NCBI GenBank assembly: GCA_035537555.1
Contig: DATLMR010000285.1
Span: forward strand, 1 to 13,011
Direction of reading: 5' to 3'
Source of the DNA: DATLMR01 sp035537555
GTDB taxonomy: Bacteria > Acidobacteriota > Blastocatellia > UBA7656
Length of the DNA stretch: 13,011 nucleotides
Part shown: positions 5,599 through 13,011 of the stretch, piece by piece
Layout: each line of letters opens with the position of its first letter
How positions within the stretch are numbered: the first letter of the stretch is position 1
Notes under the pieces: generated by a model
Told to the model about the DNA's origin: nothing
What the model saw: only the letters and a program-made list of their open reading frames with translations
Database searches by the model: none
Program-made: the position numbers and the translations under genes

Positions 5599-8500
5599 AT
5601 GTTTAGATTGGAAAAATTAGAGATCAGCGGCTTTAAATCTTTCGCCGATCGCACCTCGCTCGTCTTCGGAGAAGGGATAACCGGTGTCGTGGGTCCGAAC
5701 GGCTGCGGAAAGAGCAACATCGCGGAGGCCATCTCCTGGGTGCTCGGCGAACAGTCGGCCAAGAACCTGCGGGGCGGGAAGATGGAGGACGTCATCTTCA
5801 ACGGTACGCGCGACCGCAAACCTCTGGGCCTGTCGGAAGTTACGCTCACGCTGGTCGCGATTGAAGACATAGTCGCGCGCGACTCCGACGACGGGCCGAA
5901 AGACGCCGAAAGCGAATACGACGACGTGGTCGAAAAAGCCGCGCACGCCGCCAACGCCGCCCGCACTCTCGTTCAGGAGATCACGCGCGAAGGCGAGAAG
6001 AGTGACGAGGCGGAGCCCGCGGCCTCAGCCGGAGTCGGGTCCGATCAAACGGCCTCGCTTGCGCTAGAGCCCGTCGCGGAGCCGGCCCAACCAGAGATCA
6101 AAGCGGCGGAGATTAAAGCCCCGGAGATTAAAGCCGAAGACCTTGAGCCGACGGCTCCCGCCGAGGGGCCGGAGCCGCAGGCCGGTGCCTCGGGGCAGAA
6201 TCGCGCGAAGCTGACCCGCAGGCGAAGGACGGTGGCGGTCTCTGCCGGAGAGCGCATCACCGTGGGCCGCAGGCTCTATCGCACGGGAGACAGCGATTAC
6301 CTGATGAACGGCCGCCCGTGCCTCCTGCGCGACATTCAGGACCTCTTCGCGGGCACGGGGCTGGGCGGGTCTCATTACGCGATCATCGAGCAGGGCCGCA
6401 TCGGCCAGATCCTTTCATCGAAGCCGCTCGACCGCCGCGCGCTCATCGAGGAGGCGGCGGGCATAACCAAGTTCAAGACTAGAAAGCGCTCCGCCGAACT
6501 GAAGCTCGAATCCGCGAAGCAGAACCTCTCGCGCCTCAACGACATCATCTCGGAAGTGGAGCGGCAGGTGAACAGCCTCAAGCGCCAGGCGCAGAAGGCG
6601 CGCCGCTACAGGCGGCTGCGCGAAGAGATGCGGAACCTGCAAAAGCTCACGTTCACGGCCGACTACCACCGGCTCAACGCGGCGATCGAGCGCGTGGCCG
6701 CGGACTTCGAATCGGCGGGAGCAAGTCAACGGGATCTCGACGCGCGGCTCGTCGAGCGGGAGAGCGAATACCGGGCCGTCTCCGCCGAGGCCCGCGGCGC
6801 CGAGGACGGTCTTTCGAGCCTTCGCGGGCAGGCCGCCGCCGTCGAGCTTGAGGCCGACCGCGCGCGCAATCGCAGGGCTTTTGAAGAACAGCAGCTTAAA
6901 GAGCTGTCCGCTCGCATCGAAGAGCTCGAGCGCGACCAGCAGGCCCTCACCGAACGGCTCTCCATACTCGAGTCGGAAGCGGAGCGCCGGGCGGCGGATT
7001 TGAAGTCGCTTGAGACCGAGGTCTCTTTCGAGCAGATCGACCTGCTCGATCGGGAGAGCGAATACCAGGGCGAGCTCGCCCGCCTCAGAGAGGCCGAGAG
7101 CGCGATCGAACAGCTGCGCCAGCGTCTCGTCTCCGAGATCGGCCAGACCGAGCGGCTGCGAAACACGAGCGCGAGCCTTGAAGATACCTTGCGCCGCGTA
7201 GACCTCAAGCAGTCGAACCTCCACTCCGAGATGGAACGCGCCGAGGCCAGGCAGTCCGAGGCTTCGAGCGAATACGCGCGCGCGGGCTCCGAGGTCGAAG
7301 GCAATCGCGCCGTGCTGGCCGATCTGACCGCGCGCCTTTCCGAGCGTTCGACGCGGCTATCGGCGCTCAGAGAACAGAACTCGGATTACCGGTCCCGGCT
7401 CTCGGCCATTCACGGCGAGCGCACGTCGGCCGAGCACCGGCTCCTGTCTCTTGAAGAAGTGGACGCGCACCGGTCCTACTACTCCGACGCGGTCCAGCAG
7501 GTCCTTTCGCCCGAGCACTCGGCCCTCATAAACGGCCTCGGGACCCTCGCGGACTTCGTGGAAGTAGAGGCGCAGTACGAGTGCCTGATCGAGAGCCTCT
7601 TCGGGCGCGAGCTTCAATGCGTGCTCGTGCCGACCATAGACGACGCGCTCGCGGGCGTGGAGTACATCAAGGCCTCGGAGCTCGGGCGGGGCGCGTTCCT
7701 GGTCGTCGGCCTCCACGGGGGCGAAGGCGAGCCCTCCGATTTTCTCGTCGAATCTCCCGGCGACGGCGCGGCTACGGAGATGATCTCGATCGACCGCCAG
7801 CTGCCGCCCGCGAGAAGCCTCGACGCCGACGCGGAGACGGAGCTTTACTCGGACAATCGCAGCTTTGCCGAAGAGATCTTCGACGAAAAGAGGCTCGACG
7901 GGGCGCCCGGCGTCTCCTACGGGGACGCGGCGGCGCGCGCGGAAGAGAGCGTGGCGGAAGAGAACCTGGCGAAAGATCGCGCCCGGCGCGAGCAATTCGA
8001 CCGCGAGGCGACGGTGAGCGCGGGAAGGTTTCAGCTCGACGTGCTGCGCGCCATAGACCTGCTGAGGCTCCGGCCCGAGATTAAAACGGTGGTCGAGCGC
8101 GCTTTTCCTGAAAAGTGCGCCGCCTCGGTCGTTCCTGATATCGAAGCGGCGCTCCAGCTCTCTATCGAAAATGCTTCCCGCGTCTATGTCACCTACGAAG
8201 GGGAGCAGGTCGTCAACGGCCGTTTGATAGTGACCGGCGCGCGGGCGGGCCAGAAGGGAACTTCCCTGCTCGGGCTCAAGCGCGAGATCAAAGAGCTGCG
8301 AGTGAAGACCGGGTCGCTCCGCGCGGAGGAACAGGAGCTCTCCGATCATCTGGCGGAGGCGCAGAGGCAGTTCGAAGAGGTCGAAGGCGAAGCCTCTTCG
8401 CTCGATCTCGAATTGCGCCAGCATGAGAAGGCCGTGGCCGCGCGCGATTCCCAGCTCGAAGGGCTCGCCCGCGACCTGGAGCGCGCCCGGCAGCACGTGC

Positions 8501-9894
8501 GCGTGATCGAGGCCGAGCTTGAGCAGACGGCCGACGAGCGCCTAGAGCTGGAATCGCGAATCCTCGAAATCGGCGGAGAGCTGATGGCCGCCGAAGCCTC
8601 TCGCGATATCGTGCAAGAGTCGCTCACCTCCGCCCAGTCCGCGTTCATAGAGATGCGCGGCCGGTTGGAGCAGATGTCGGAGCACCTCTCAAGCGCGCGC
8701 GCTTCCGTCGCCGCTCGCGTCGAGCGGTTGCAGGCCGCGCGGTCTGAGATGCGGAGGATAGATAATGAATCGGAAGAGCTGCGCGGGCGAATCAACCGCA
8801 ACCGGCTCGAGCTGTATGAGAGCCACGGGCGCGCGGAGCAGTTGACCGCGTCGCGGTCGGAGGCCGAAGCGGCAGCGGCCCGTTTCGAGGCCGAGCGGGC
8901 GGGGCTCGCCGATGAGATCGCCGTCGCCGGGGAGGCTCTGGCAGGCGCCCGCGCCCGCGCCGACGATCTCGAAAAGATGCTCACGGAACTGAGACAGGCG
9001 GCAAGCGCGGCCCACGAGCGGCGCGGGCAGATCGAGGTCGAGCGCGCGCGCATCGAGTCGGAGGCCGAGCACCTGACACGCTCCTGCTTTTCCGAGCTCG
9101 CCATGTCGCTCGAAGATGTGGTCACGAGCGTCGAGCTGGGACAGGCCGCCCGCCTCTTCTCCACCGGCGACGAGCCGCCTCTCGACGAGACGGAGACGGC
9201 CGGGCGCGAGGCCGAGCCTCAAACCTCCGACTGGCGCTCCGGCGTCGATATCGACGCGGCGAAGGCGCGGCTCGACGAGCTGAGAGTGAAGCTCGACGAG
9301 ATGGGGCCGGTGAATATGATGGCGCTCGAAGAGCTCGAGGAATCGGAGCAGCGCTTCACTTTTCTCTCCGAGCAGCGCCGCGACATACTCGATTCGATCA
9401 AGCTGACGGAGGAGGCCCTGGCCGAGATCAAGCGGCGGTCGCGCGAGCGGTTCCGCCACGCCTTCACGCACGTGAACCGGAACTTCCAGCAGATGTTCGT
9501 GGAGCTTTTCGGCGGCGGGCGAGGCGAGATGATCCTCATCGACGAGGAAGACGTTCTCGAATCGGGCATAGACCTGATCGCGCAGCCGCCCGGAAAGAGG
9601 CTGCAGAACGTGCTGCTGCTCAGCGGCGGAGAGAAAGCGATGGCGGCAATCGCCCTGGTGCTTTCGATATTCCAGTATCGCCCGTCTCCCTTCTGTATAC
9701 TCGACGAGGTCGACGCGCCGCTCGACGAGATGAACGTGGGCCGCTTCTCGAATAAGGTTCTGGAGATGAGCGCGGGTACGCAGTTCCTCGTCATCACGCA
9801 CAACAAGCGGACGATGGAAGCGGCGCGCGCCCTCTACGGCGTCACCATGGAGGAGCTCGGCGTCTCAAAGCTGGTCTCTGTGAAGTTCGAATAG
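5599..9894 (+). CDS. smc: Chromosome segregation ATPase SMC with enlarged head and hinge
   Basis: SMC dimerises and, with ScpA and ScpB, forms the condensin that organises and separates bacterial chromosomes. The N-lobe has 'ISGFKSFADRT' and Walker A GPNGCGKSN (32-40). The C-lobe has the signature LLSGGEKAMAA (1340-1350), Walker B with catalytic glutamate FCILDEVD (1365-1372, E1370), D-loop PLDE (1374-1377) and 'VITHNKRTM' (1398-1406). Coiled coils span about 300-620 and 890-1290, with a hinge at about 640-885 ('LGTLADFVEV', 'GRGAFLVVG', 'RLIVTGARAG'). At 1431 residues it exceeds the usual 1150-1200. The excess is mainly a low-complexity insertion at about 86-218 in the head and about 90-100 extra residues at about 705-812 in the hinge. 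All ATPase motifs are intact, so it should be functional. scpA and scpB are not in the window. Two plus-strand genes follow closely. Confidence 0.97.
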   Translation: MFRLEKLEISGFKSFADRTSLVFGEGITGVVGPNGCGKSNIAEAISWVLGEQSAKNLRGGKMEDVIFNGTRDRKPLGLSEVTLTLVAIEDIVARDSDDGPKDAESEYDDVVEKAAHAANAARTLVQEITREGEKSDEAEPAASAGVGSDQTASLALEPVAEPAQPEIKAAEIKAPEIKAEDLEPTAPAEGPEPQAGASGQNRAKLTRRRRTVAVSAGERITVGRRLYRTGDSDYLMNGRPCLLRDIQDLFAGTGLGGSHYAIIEQGRIGQILSSKPLDRRALIEEAAGITKFKTRKRSAELKLESAKQNLSRLNDIISEVERQVNSLKRQAQKARRYRRLREEMRNLQKLTFTADYHRLNAAIERVAADFESAGASQRDLDARLVERESEYRAVSAEARGAEDGLSSLRGQAAAVELEADRARNRRAFEEQQLKELSARIEELERDQQALTERLSILESEAERRAADLKSLETEVSFEQIDLLDRESEYQGELARLREAESAIEQLRQRLVSEIGQTERLRNTSASLEDTLRRVDLKQSNLHSEMERAEARQSEASSEYARAGSEVEGNRAVLADLTARLSERSTRLSALREQNSDYRSRLSAIHGERTSAEHRLLSLEEVDAHRSYYSDAVQQVLSPEHSALINGLGTLADFVEVEAQYECLIESLFGRELQCVLVPTIDDALAGVEYIKASELGRGAFLVVGLHGGEGEPSDFLVESPGDGAATEMISIDRQLPPARSLDADAETELYSDNRSFAEEIFDEKRLDGAPGVSYGDAAARAEESVAEENLAKDRARREQFDREATVSAGRFQLDVLRAIDLLRLRPEIKTVVERAFPEKCAASVVPDIEAALQLSIENASRVYVTYEGEQVVNGRLIVTGARAGQKGTSLLGLKREIKELRVKTGSLRAEEQELSDHLAEAQRQFEEVEGEASSLDLELRQHEKAVAARDSQLEGLARDLERARQHVRVIEAELEQTADERLELESRILEIGGELMAAEASRDIVQESLTSAQSAFIEMRGRLEQMSEHLSSARASVAARVERLQAARSEMRRIDNESEELRGRINRNRLELYESHGRAEQLTASRSEAEAAAARFEAERAGLADEIAVAGEALAGARARADDLEKMLTELRQAASAAHERRGQIEVERARIESEAEHLTRSCFSELAMSLEDVVTSVELGQAARLFSTGDEPPLDETETAGREAEPQTSDWRSGVDIDAAKARLDELRVKLDEMGPVNMMALEELEESEQRFTFLSEQRRDILDSIKLTEEALAEIKRRSRERFRHAFTHVNRNFQQMFVELFGGGRGEMILIDEEDVLESGIDLIAQPPGKRLQNVLLLSGGEKAMAAIALVLSIFQYRPSPFCILDEVDAPLDEMNVGRFSNKVLEMSAGTQFLVITHNKRTMEAARALYGVTMEELGVSKLVSVKFE
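6094..6138 (+). repeat. Three 15-bp tandem repeats inside the smc head insertion
   Basis: Three consecutive in-frame 15-bp units (6094-6108, 6109-6123, 6124-6138) share GAGATYAAAGCC and encode EIKAA, EIKAP and EIKAE (residues 166-180 of SMC). The second and third units are identical over their first 12 bases and the first differs at two of those, suggesting recent slippage duplication. A change in copy number would keep the reading frame. Confidence 0.85.
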
Positions 9895-9903
9895 CGGAAC
9901 ACC

Positions 9904-9908
9904 GGGGA
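9904..9908 (+). promoter_or_regulatory. Ribosome binding site favouring the ATG at 9919
   Basis: GGGGA at 9904-9908 lies 10 nt before ATG 9919 but only 1 nt before the in-frame TTG at 9910, which favours the ATG. A GGA at 9896-9898 could in principle serve the TTG, so the choice is not absolute. Confidence 0.5.
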
Positions 9909-9918
9909 ATTGTCATTT

Positions 9919-10674
9919 ATGGGTCGATACTCCAAAGCGCAAACGTCGCGCAGGCTGCTCGCGGTCTCGGTCTTGATAGCGTGTTCGTTCTCTTTGCCGC
10001 CCGGCCCGTTCGCGCTCGCCCAGGGCTCGGTTCATGTCTTTACCCAGAGCAGCGCGGCCGAAGCTCCCCGGCCTGCCGAATCGAGCTTCAGCTACAAATT
10101 CGAGAACCCGCGCTTCATCATCCCTCTGCTTGAGGTGGACGTCTCCGCCGACGGCAGCGGGCAGGTCCGCTTCAAGCGCGGCGAATCCGACGAAGTGATC
10201 GATTTCGATCTCAAGCTGATGCCCGCCACCCTGGCTCACATCCGCAGGCTCCTGGACAGCTCGCACTTTTTCGGGTCGAGCGAAGAGTATCAGAGCAAGA
10301 AGGACTTCTCTTATCTCGGCTGGATGACCATATCGGCCCGCCAGGGCGAGCGCGAGCGCACGGTCCGTTTCAATCACACGACCAATCTGGAGATGAAGGA
10401 GCTGGCCGATCTCTTCCGCGCAATAGCCACTCAGGGAATGCACCTGTTCAACATCGAGACGAGCCAGCAGTACCAGCCGCTCGATCTGCCGGGCCAGCTT
10501 CAGGCGCTCGAAGACGACCTGAGGCTTCAGAGGGTCGCCGAGCCCGAGCGGATGCTCGCCGTGCTGCGCGAGATAGCCGGAAACGATACCGCGCCCCTGA
10601 TCGCCCGCAACCACGCGAGCCGCATAGTCTCCGCGATTGAAAAAAAGAAGTACAAATCGATGCAGGACAAATAA
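9919..10674 (+). CDS. Secreted or lipoprotein conserved hypothetical protein downstream of smc
   Basis: I do not recognise this 251-residue protein. It starts with an export signal: arginines at 11-12, a hydrophobic core, then either a lipobox-like LIAC (19-22, lipidated at C22) or a signal peptidase I site after ALA at residue 34. A globular part of about 60-175 follows, with strand-like segments ('FIIPLLEVDVSADGSGQVRF', 'WMTISARQ', 'TVRFNHT') alternating with helices. A helical C-terminus (about 190-251) ends in a lysine-rich 'IEKKKYKSMQDK'. There are no cysteine pairs or catalytic motifs. It begins 24 bp after smc on the same strand with no terminator between, so it is probably co-transcribed with smc, though its exported location makes a direct role in chromosome segregation unlikely. 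An in-frame TTG at 9910 would add three residues. Confidence 0.75.
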   Translation: MGRYSKAQTSRRLLAVSVLIACSFSLPPGPFALAQGSVHVFTQSSAAEAPRPAESSFSYKFENPRFIIPLLEVDVSADGSGQVRFKRGESDEVIDFDLKLMPATLAHIRRLLDSSHFFGSSEEYQSKKDFSYLGWMTISARQGERERTVRFNHTTNLEMKELADLFRAIATQGMHLFNIETSQQYQPLDLPGQLQALEDDLRLQRVAEPERMLAVLREIAGNDTAPLIARNHASRIVSAIEKKKYKSMQDK

Positions 10675-10760
10675 GCTCGCGGAGCAGCTTGCGACCGCGC
10701 GACACGTTTCATCGGGCGATTCCCGCGGCGATCGCCCTCACATCCGCCACCGGTTTCATT

Positions 10761-12062
10761 ATGTTCATCCCACGCGGCAAGGCCGTACATGAAAATCTTG
10801 CGACGAGCTTCGTGCTGGTCGAGGCGCTGGTCGATGATCTGTGCGAAGGGGGCTTTTCCGGAGCGGTCGAAATCACCCTGCGCGATACCGACGGCCACAT
10901 CATAATAGATCGCGGAAAGCTGGCCGCCGTGATGGAGAAAGGTGAAGGCGGCGGCTACTCGCCGACGGCCGTGGCCGACCTTGCGTCGAGGTCGCGCCGC
11001 GAGCGAGGCCGCGTATCGGTCTACGGATTTTCGGAAGGCGTGGCCTCCGCCATCGCTAATCGCTTTCTGGCTCAACCTCTCTACACGCAGCTGAGCACCG
11101 ATTTCGCCGATCTCGGCAAGATGCTGTTGAAGCTGAGCCGCGAGCGGGACCGCCAGTGGTTCATCGAAGTCGCGGCCGGCGGCGAAGTCACCCTGATCCA
11201 CCTCCTCGATGATCGCTGCCTGATCGTAAACGAGAAAGCGGAAGCGTCGAACCCCGAGAGCGGCGACCTCGATCCGTCGAAAAACGGCGCGCTCCGAGAG
11301 CTGCTCTCGGAAGTCGATCGCGAGGGCGGCATGTTCGACGTCTATTTCGCGCGGCCCGGCGCGGCGGCCGAATTATTCGGCCCGCACGCGGGAGAGGAAA
11401 ATCCCGAGCTACGGGCCGGCGAGCCCGAGCCCGCGCTTATTGAACCGGGCGCGAAAGAGCCGCCGGGAGGAGCTATCGGCGCGCCTGCCCCTGACGGGGG
11501 GCTTCCGGCGTCTGCCCAAAAGCCCGCGCCCGTTTCCAACGCGAAAGAGCGGAACGGCCGGGGGGCGGGGGAGACCGCGGGAGCCCCTCCCGATCTGACT
11601 CATCTCCCGAGCCCTGAAGCGCACCCGTCGGGGCGCGGGGCGTCCGGCGCGCTCAAAGACGCGGAAGCTATGGTCGAGATCAAGCGGCTGATGGGAGAGA
11701 TCGCCCGCGCCATCGAGGTGTCCACGCAGTCTGTCGAGCAGCGCGACAGCTTCTCCATGTACCTTCGCACCGGACAACTGAAGATAGCGGACCGCTACCC
11801 GTTCCTCGATCCGTTCGGAGCCGAGTTCGAGTATCTCGGGGGCGAGATCGCGTTCGTGGGGCGTGTAAAGCCCGAAGAGTTTATCGCGGGCCTCACGGAA
11901 GCTCTCAAGCTCGCGCTCGTCGGCGTGGCCGAATCGAGCGTCCAGACTTCGCGGCTCCGCGCGCGCGTCGCGGAAGACCTGCGCGGCCTCCTCGATCGCA
12001 ACCGGGCGGAGATGGAACGCTACGGCCTGGATCATTCCATCGAGCGGATCATAGAAGGCTAA
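10761..12062 (+). CDS. Cytosolic hypothetical protein with possible PATAN/DUF4388-like N-terminus and helical C-terminus
   Basis: No family can be named with certainty. From the ATG at 10761 the protein has 433 residues and begins MFIPRGKAVHENLATSF, with no signal peptide. Residues 31-61 ('GFSGAVEITLRDTDGHIIID', then 'RGKLAAVMEKG') recall the 'G.l.l...dG.i.fd.Gklv.A' pattern of PATAN/DUF4388 domains, which occur in bacterial signalling and gliding proteins. The N-terminal domain runs to about 205. A disordered linker rich in P, A, G and E (about 208-300) follows, then a mostly helical domain (about 303-433) containing 'YPFLDPFGAEFEYLGGEIAF'. The frame is open to a TTG at 10689 with GGAG 4 nt upstream; that start would add 24 residues, so the start is uncertain. 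It lies downstream of smc and the secreted hypothetical gene on the same strand and converges on miaA. Confidence 0.75.
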   Translation: MFIPRGKAVHENLATSFVLVEALVDDLCEGGFSGAVEITLRDTDGHIIIDRGKLAAVMEKGEGGGYSPTAVADLASRSRRERGRVSVYGFSEGVASAIANRFLAQPLYTQLSTDFADLGKMLLKLSRERDRQWFIEVAAGGEVTLIHLLDDRCLIVNEKAEASNPESGDLDPSKNGALRELLSEVDREGGMFDVYFARPGAAAELFGPHAGEENPELRAGEPEPALIEPGAKEPPGGAIGAPAPDGGLPASAQKPAPVSNAKERNGRGAGETAGAPPDLTHLPSPEAHPSGRGASGALKDAEAMVEIKRLMGEIARAIEVSTQSVEQRDSFSMYLRTGQLKIADRYPFLDPFGAEFEYLGGEIAFVGRVKPEEFIAGLTEALKLALVGVAESSVQTSRLRARVAEDLRGLLDRNRAEMERYGLDHSIERIIEG

Positions 12063-12071
12063 ATCCCGGGG

Positions 12072-13011
12072 TCATCCGCTCAAATACTCCCGCGCTTCCT
12101 CGAAGGCCTCGGGCTCGTTCCCGAATCGGTAAATCCACTTCACGCCGGGCCAGGCCCGCCACCAGCTCAACTGGCGCTTGGCATAGTGCCGCGTGTCGAG
12201 CCTCATCTGGTTGAGCGCGTCTTCGCGCGTGCGCGCGCCGCGCAGATGCTCTACCACGCGGCGATAGCCGTGGGCCTGAAAGGCCTTGGCGTCCCACGGG
12301 ACTCCCGACCTGATTAGCGACTCGACCTCTTCGACCAGCCCCGCTTCAAACATCAGCCCGGCCCTCTCGTTTATGCGCGAGTAGAGCAGGTCTCGCGGAG
12401 GGTTGAGCGCGATCACGCGGATGCGCCGCGCGAATTCCGGAGGGTCGGGCGTGACGGGCTGCGCTTCCGACAATCGCCCGCCCGTTTGAAAATAGACCTC
12501 GATCGCGCGCATGGTGCGGGACCAGTCGCGCGGGCTCAGGCGCCCGGCCGATTGAGGATCTATGCGGCGAAGCAGGTCGTGCAGGTGCGCCGGGCCGCGC
12601 CGGTCGCGCAGTAGAATCAATCGATCTCGCAGGCGCGGGTCGGTCTTCGGCCCTTCGAAGAGAGGCTGCGTTATCGCGCGCAGGTAGAAGCCCGTGCCGC
12701 CCGCGAGCAAAGGCGTGCGCCCGCGCGATTCGATCTCGCCTACGAGCCTCGCCGCCTCGCGCGCGTAATCGCCGGCCGTGAAATTCTCATGCGGCTCGAC
12801 GACGTCGATCAGGTGGTGAGGGACTCCCATCCGCTCCGAAAGGGGAACTTTCGCCGTGGCGATCTCTATGCGGCGGTAGACCTGTACCGAGTCGAGATTG
12901 ATGATCTCGCCGTCGAAGGCGAGCGCGAGCTTTATGGCGAGCTCGCTCTTGCCGGAAGCCGTAGGGCCTACTATGACCGGGATCCGCCCGGCCCCGCCCC
13001 CGACATGATTT
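12072..13011 (-). CDS. miaA: tRNA dimethylallyltransferase MiaA (5' end beyond window)
   Basis: MiaA transfers a dimethylallyl group from DMAPP to N6 of A37 in tRNAs reading UNN codons, the first step toward ms2i6A. The frame stays open to the right edge, giving 312 visible residues and no start codon. The P-loop GPTASGKS is at visible residues 15-22 (DNA 12945-12968), so only a few N-terminal residues are missing. Next come 'DSVQVYRR' (40-47, with the conserved Asp and Gln of the substrate site), 'GVPHHLIDVVEPHENFTAGD' (62-81), 'LLAGGTGFYLRAI' (101-113), and the C-terminal 'TRHYAKRQLSWWR' (273-285) typical of the family. A shorter start at the internal Met at 12830 would remove the P-loop and is wrong. 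The stop lies 9 bp from the end of the convergent gene. I see no missing key residue. Confidence 0.96.
   Translation of the reverse strand, partial: NHVGGGAGRIPVIVGPTASGKSELAIKLALAFDGEIINLDSVQVYRRIEIATAKVPLSERMGVPHHLIDVVEPHENFTAGDYAREAARLVGEIESRGRTPLLAGGTGFYLRAITQPLFEGPKTDPRLRDRLILLRDRRGPAHLHDLLRRIDPQSAGRLSPRDWSRTMRAIEVYFQTGGRLSEAQPVTPDPPEFARRIRVIALNPPRDLLYSRINERAGLMFEAGLVEEVESLIRSGVPWDAKAFQAHGYRRVVEHLRGARTREDALNQMRLDTRHYAKRQLSWWRAWPGVKWIYRFGNEPEAFEEAREYLSG

Noticed and set aside
6415..9801. Several long minus-strand frames opposite smc (6415-7224, 7357-8496, 8689-9801)
   Set aside because: They mirror the biased codons of the SMC coiled coil and have low-complexity translations without family signatures.
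12072..12830. miaA starting at the internal Met at 12830
   Set aside because: The frame continues upstream through DSVQVYRR and the P-loop GPTASGKS to the window edge, so the true start is outside the window.
1..13011. CRISPR arrays, insertion sequences, phage or defence islands
   Set aside because: No spaced direct repeats, transposase or integrase motifs, or defence-type domains were seen on either strand.

Overview
The window is high-GC, tightly packed bacterial chromosome with nine protein genes; the two at the edges run off the window. Gene style points to Acidobacteriota, perhaps Blastocatellia: secreted metalloprotease with pre-peptidase domain, periplasmic TonB-C protein, zinc-ribbon MscL, and an SMC with alanine/glutamate/proline-rich insertions. 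This placement is inferred from memory of protein families, not from a search. I see no rRNA, tRNA, CRISPR array, insertion sequence or prophage gene.

Layout. (1) 1-2393, plus strand: the 3' end of a conserved hypothetical gene overlaps by ATGA with a secreted metzincin-like protease; a strong hairpin terminator follows (2416-2450). (2) 2485-4904, minus strand: mscL, then rsmI, then a TonB C-terminal-domain protein, probably one transcript (rsmI and the TonB-like gene overlap by ATGA). (3) 4905-5598: a 694-bp divergent intergenic region, lower in GC than its surroundings, with a good sigma70-type promoter facing smc and a GC-rich hairpin. (4) 5599-12062, plus strand: a 1431-residue SMC ATPase, a secreted or lipoprotein hypothetical gene 24 bp later, and a cytosolic hypothetical protein with a possible PATAN/DUF4388-like N-terminus. 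(5) 12072 to the right edge, minus strand: miaA, convergent with the previous gene and only 9 bp from it, cut at its 5' end by the window.

Functionally this is mostly housekeeping: chromosome segregation (SMC), rRNA and tRNA modification (RsmI, MiaA) and osmotic protection (MscL), mixed with envelope or secreted proteins of unknown role. The most unusual material is in SMC: a roughly 130-residue low-complexity insertion in the N-terminal ATPase lobe and an enlarged hinge. Other points of interest are the TonB-C protein with a signal peptide and charged tail, the zinc ribbon on MscL, and the two uncharacterised genes behind smc. I found no clear evidence of a new multi-gene defence or mobile system.
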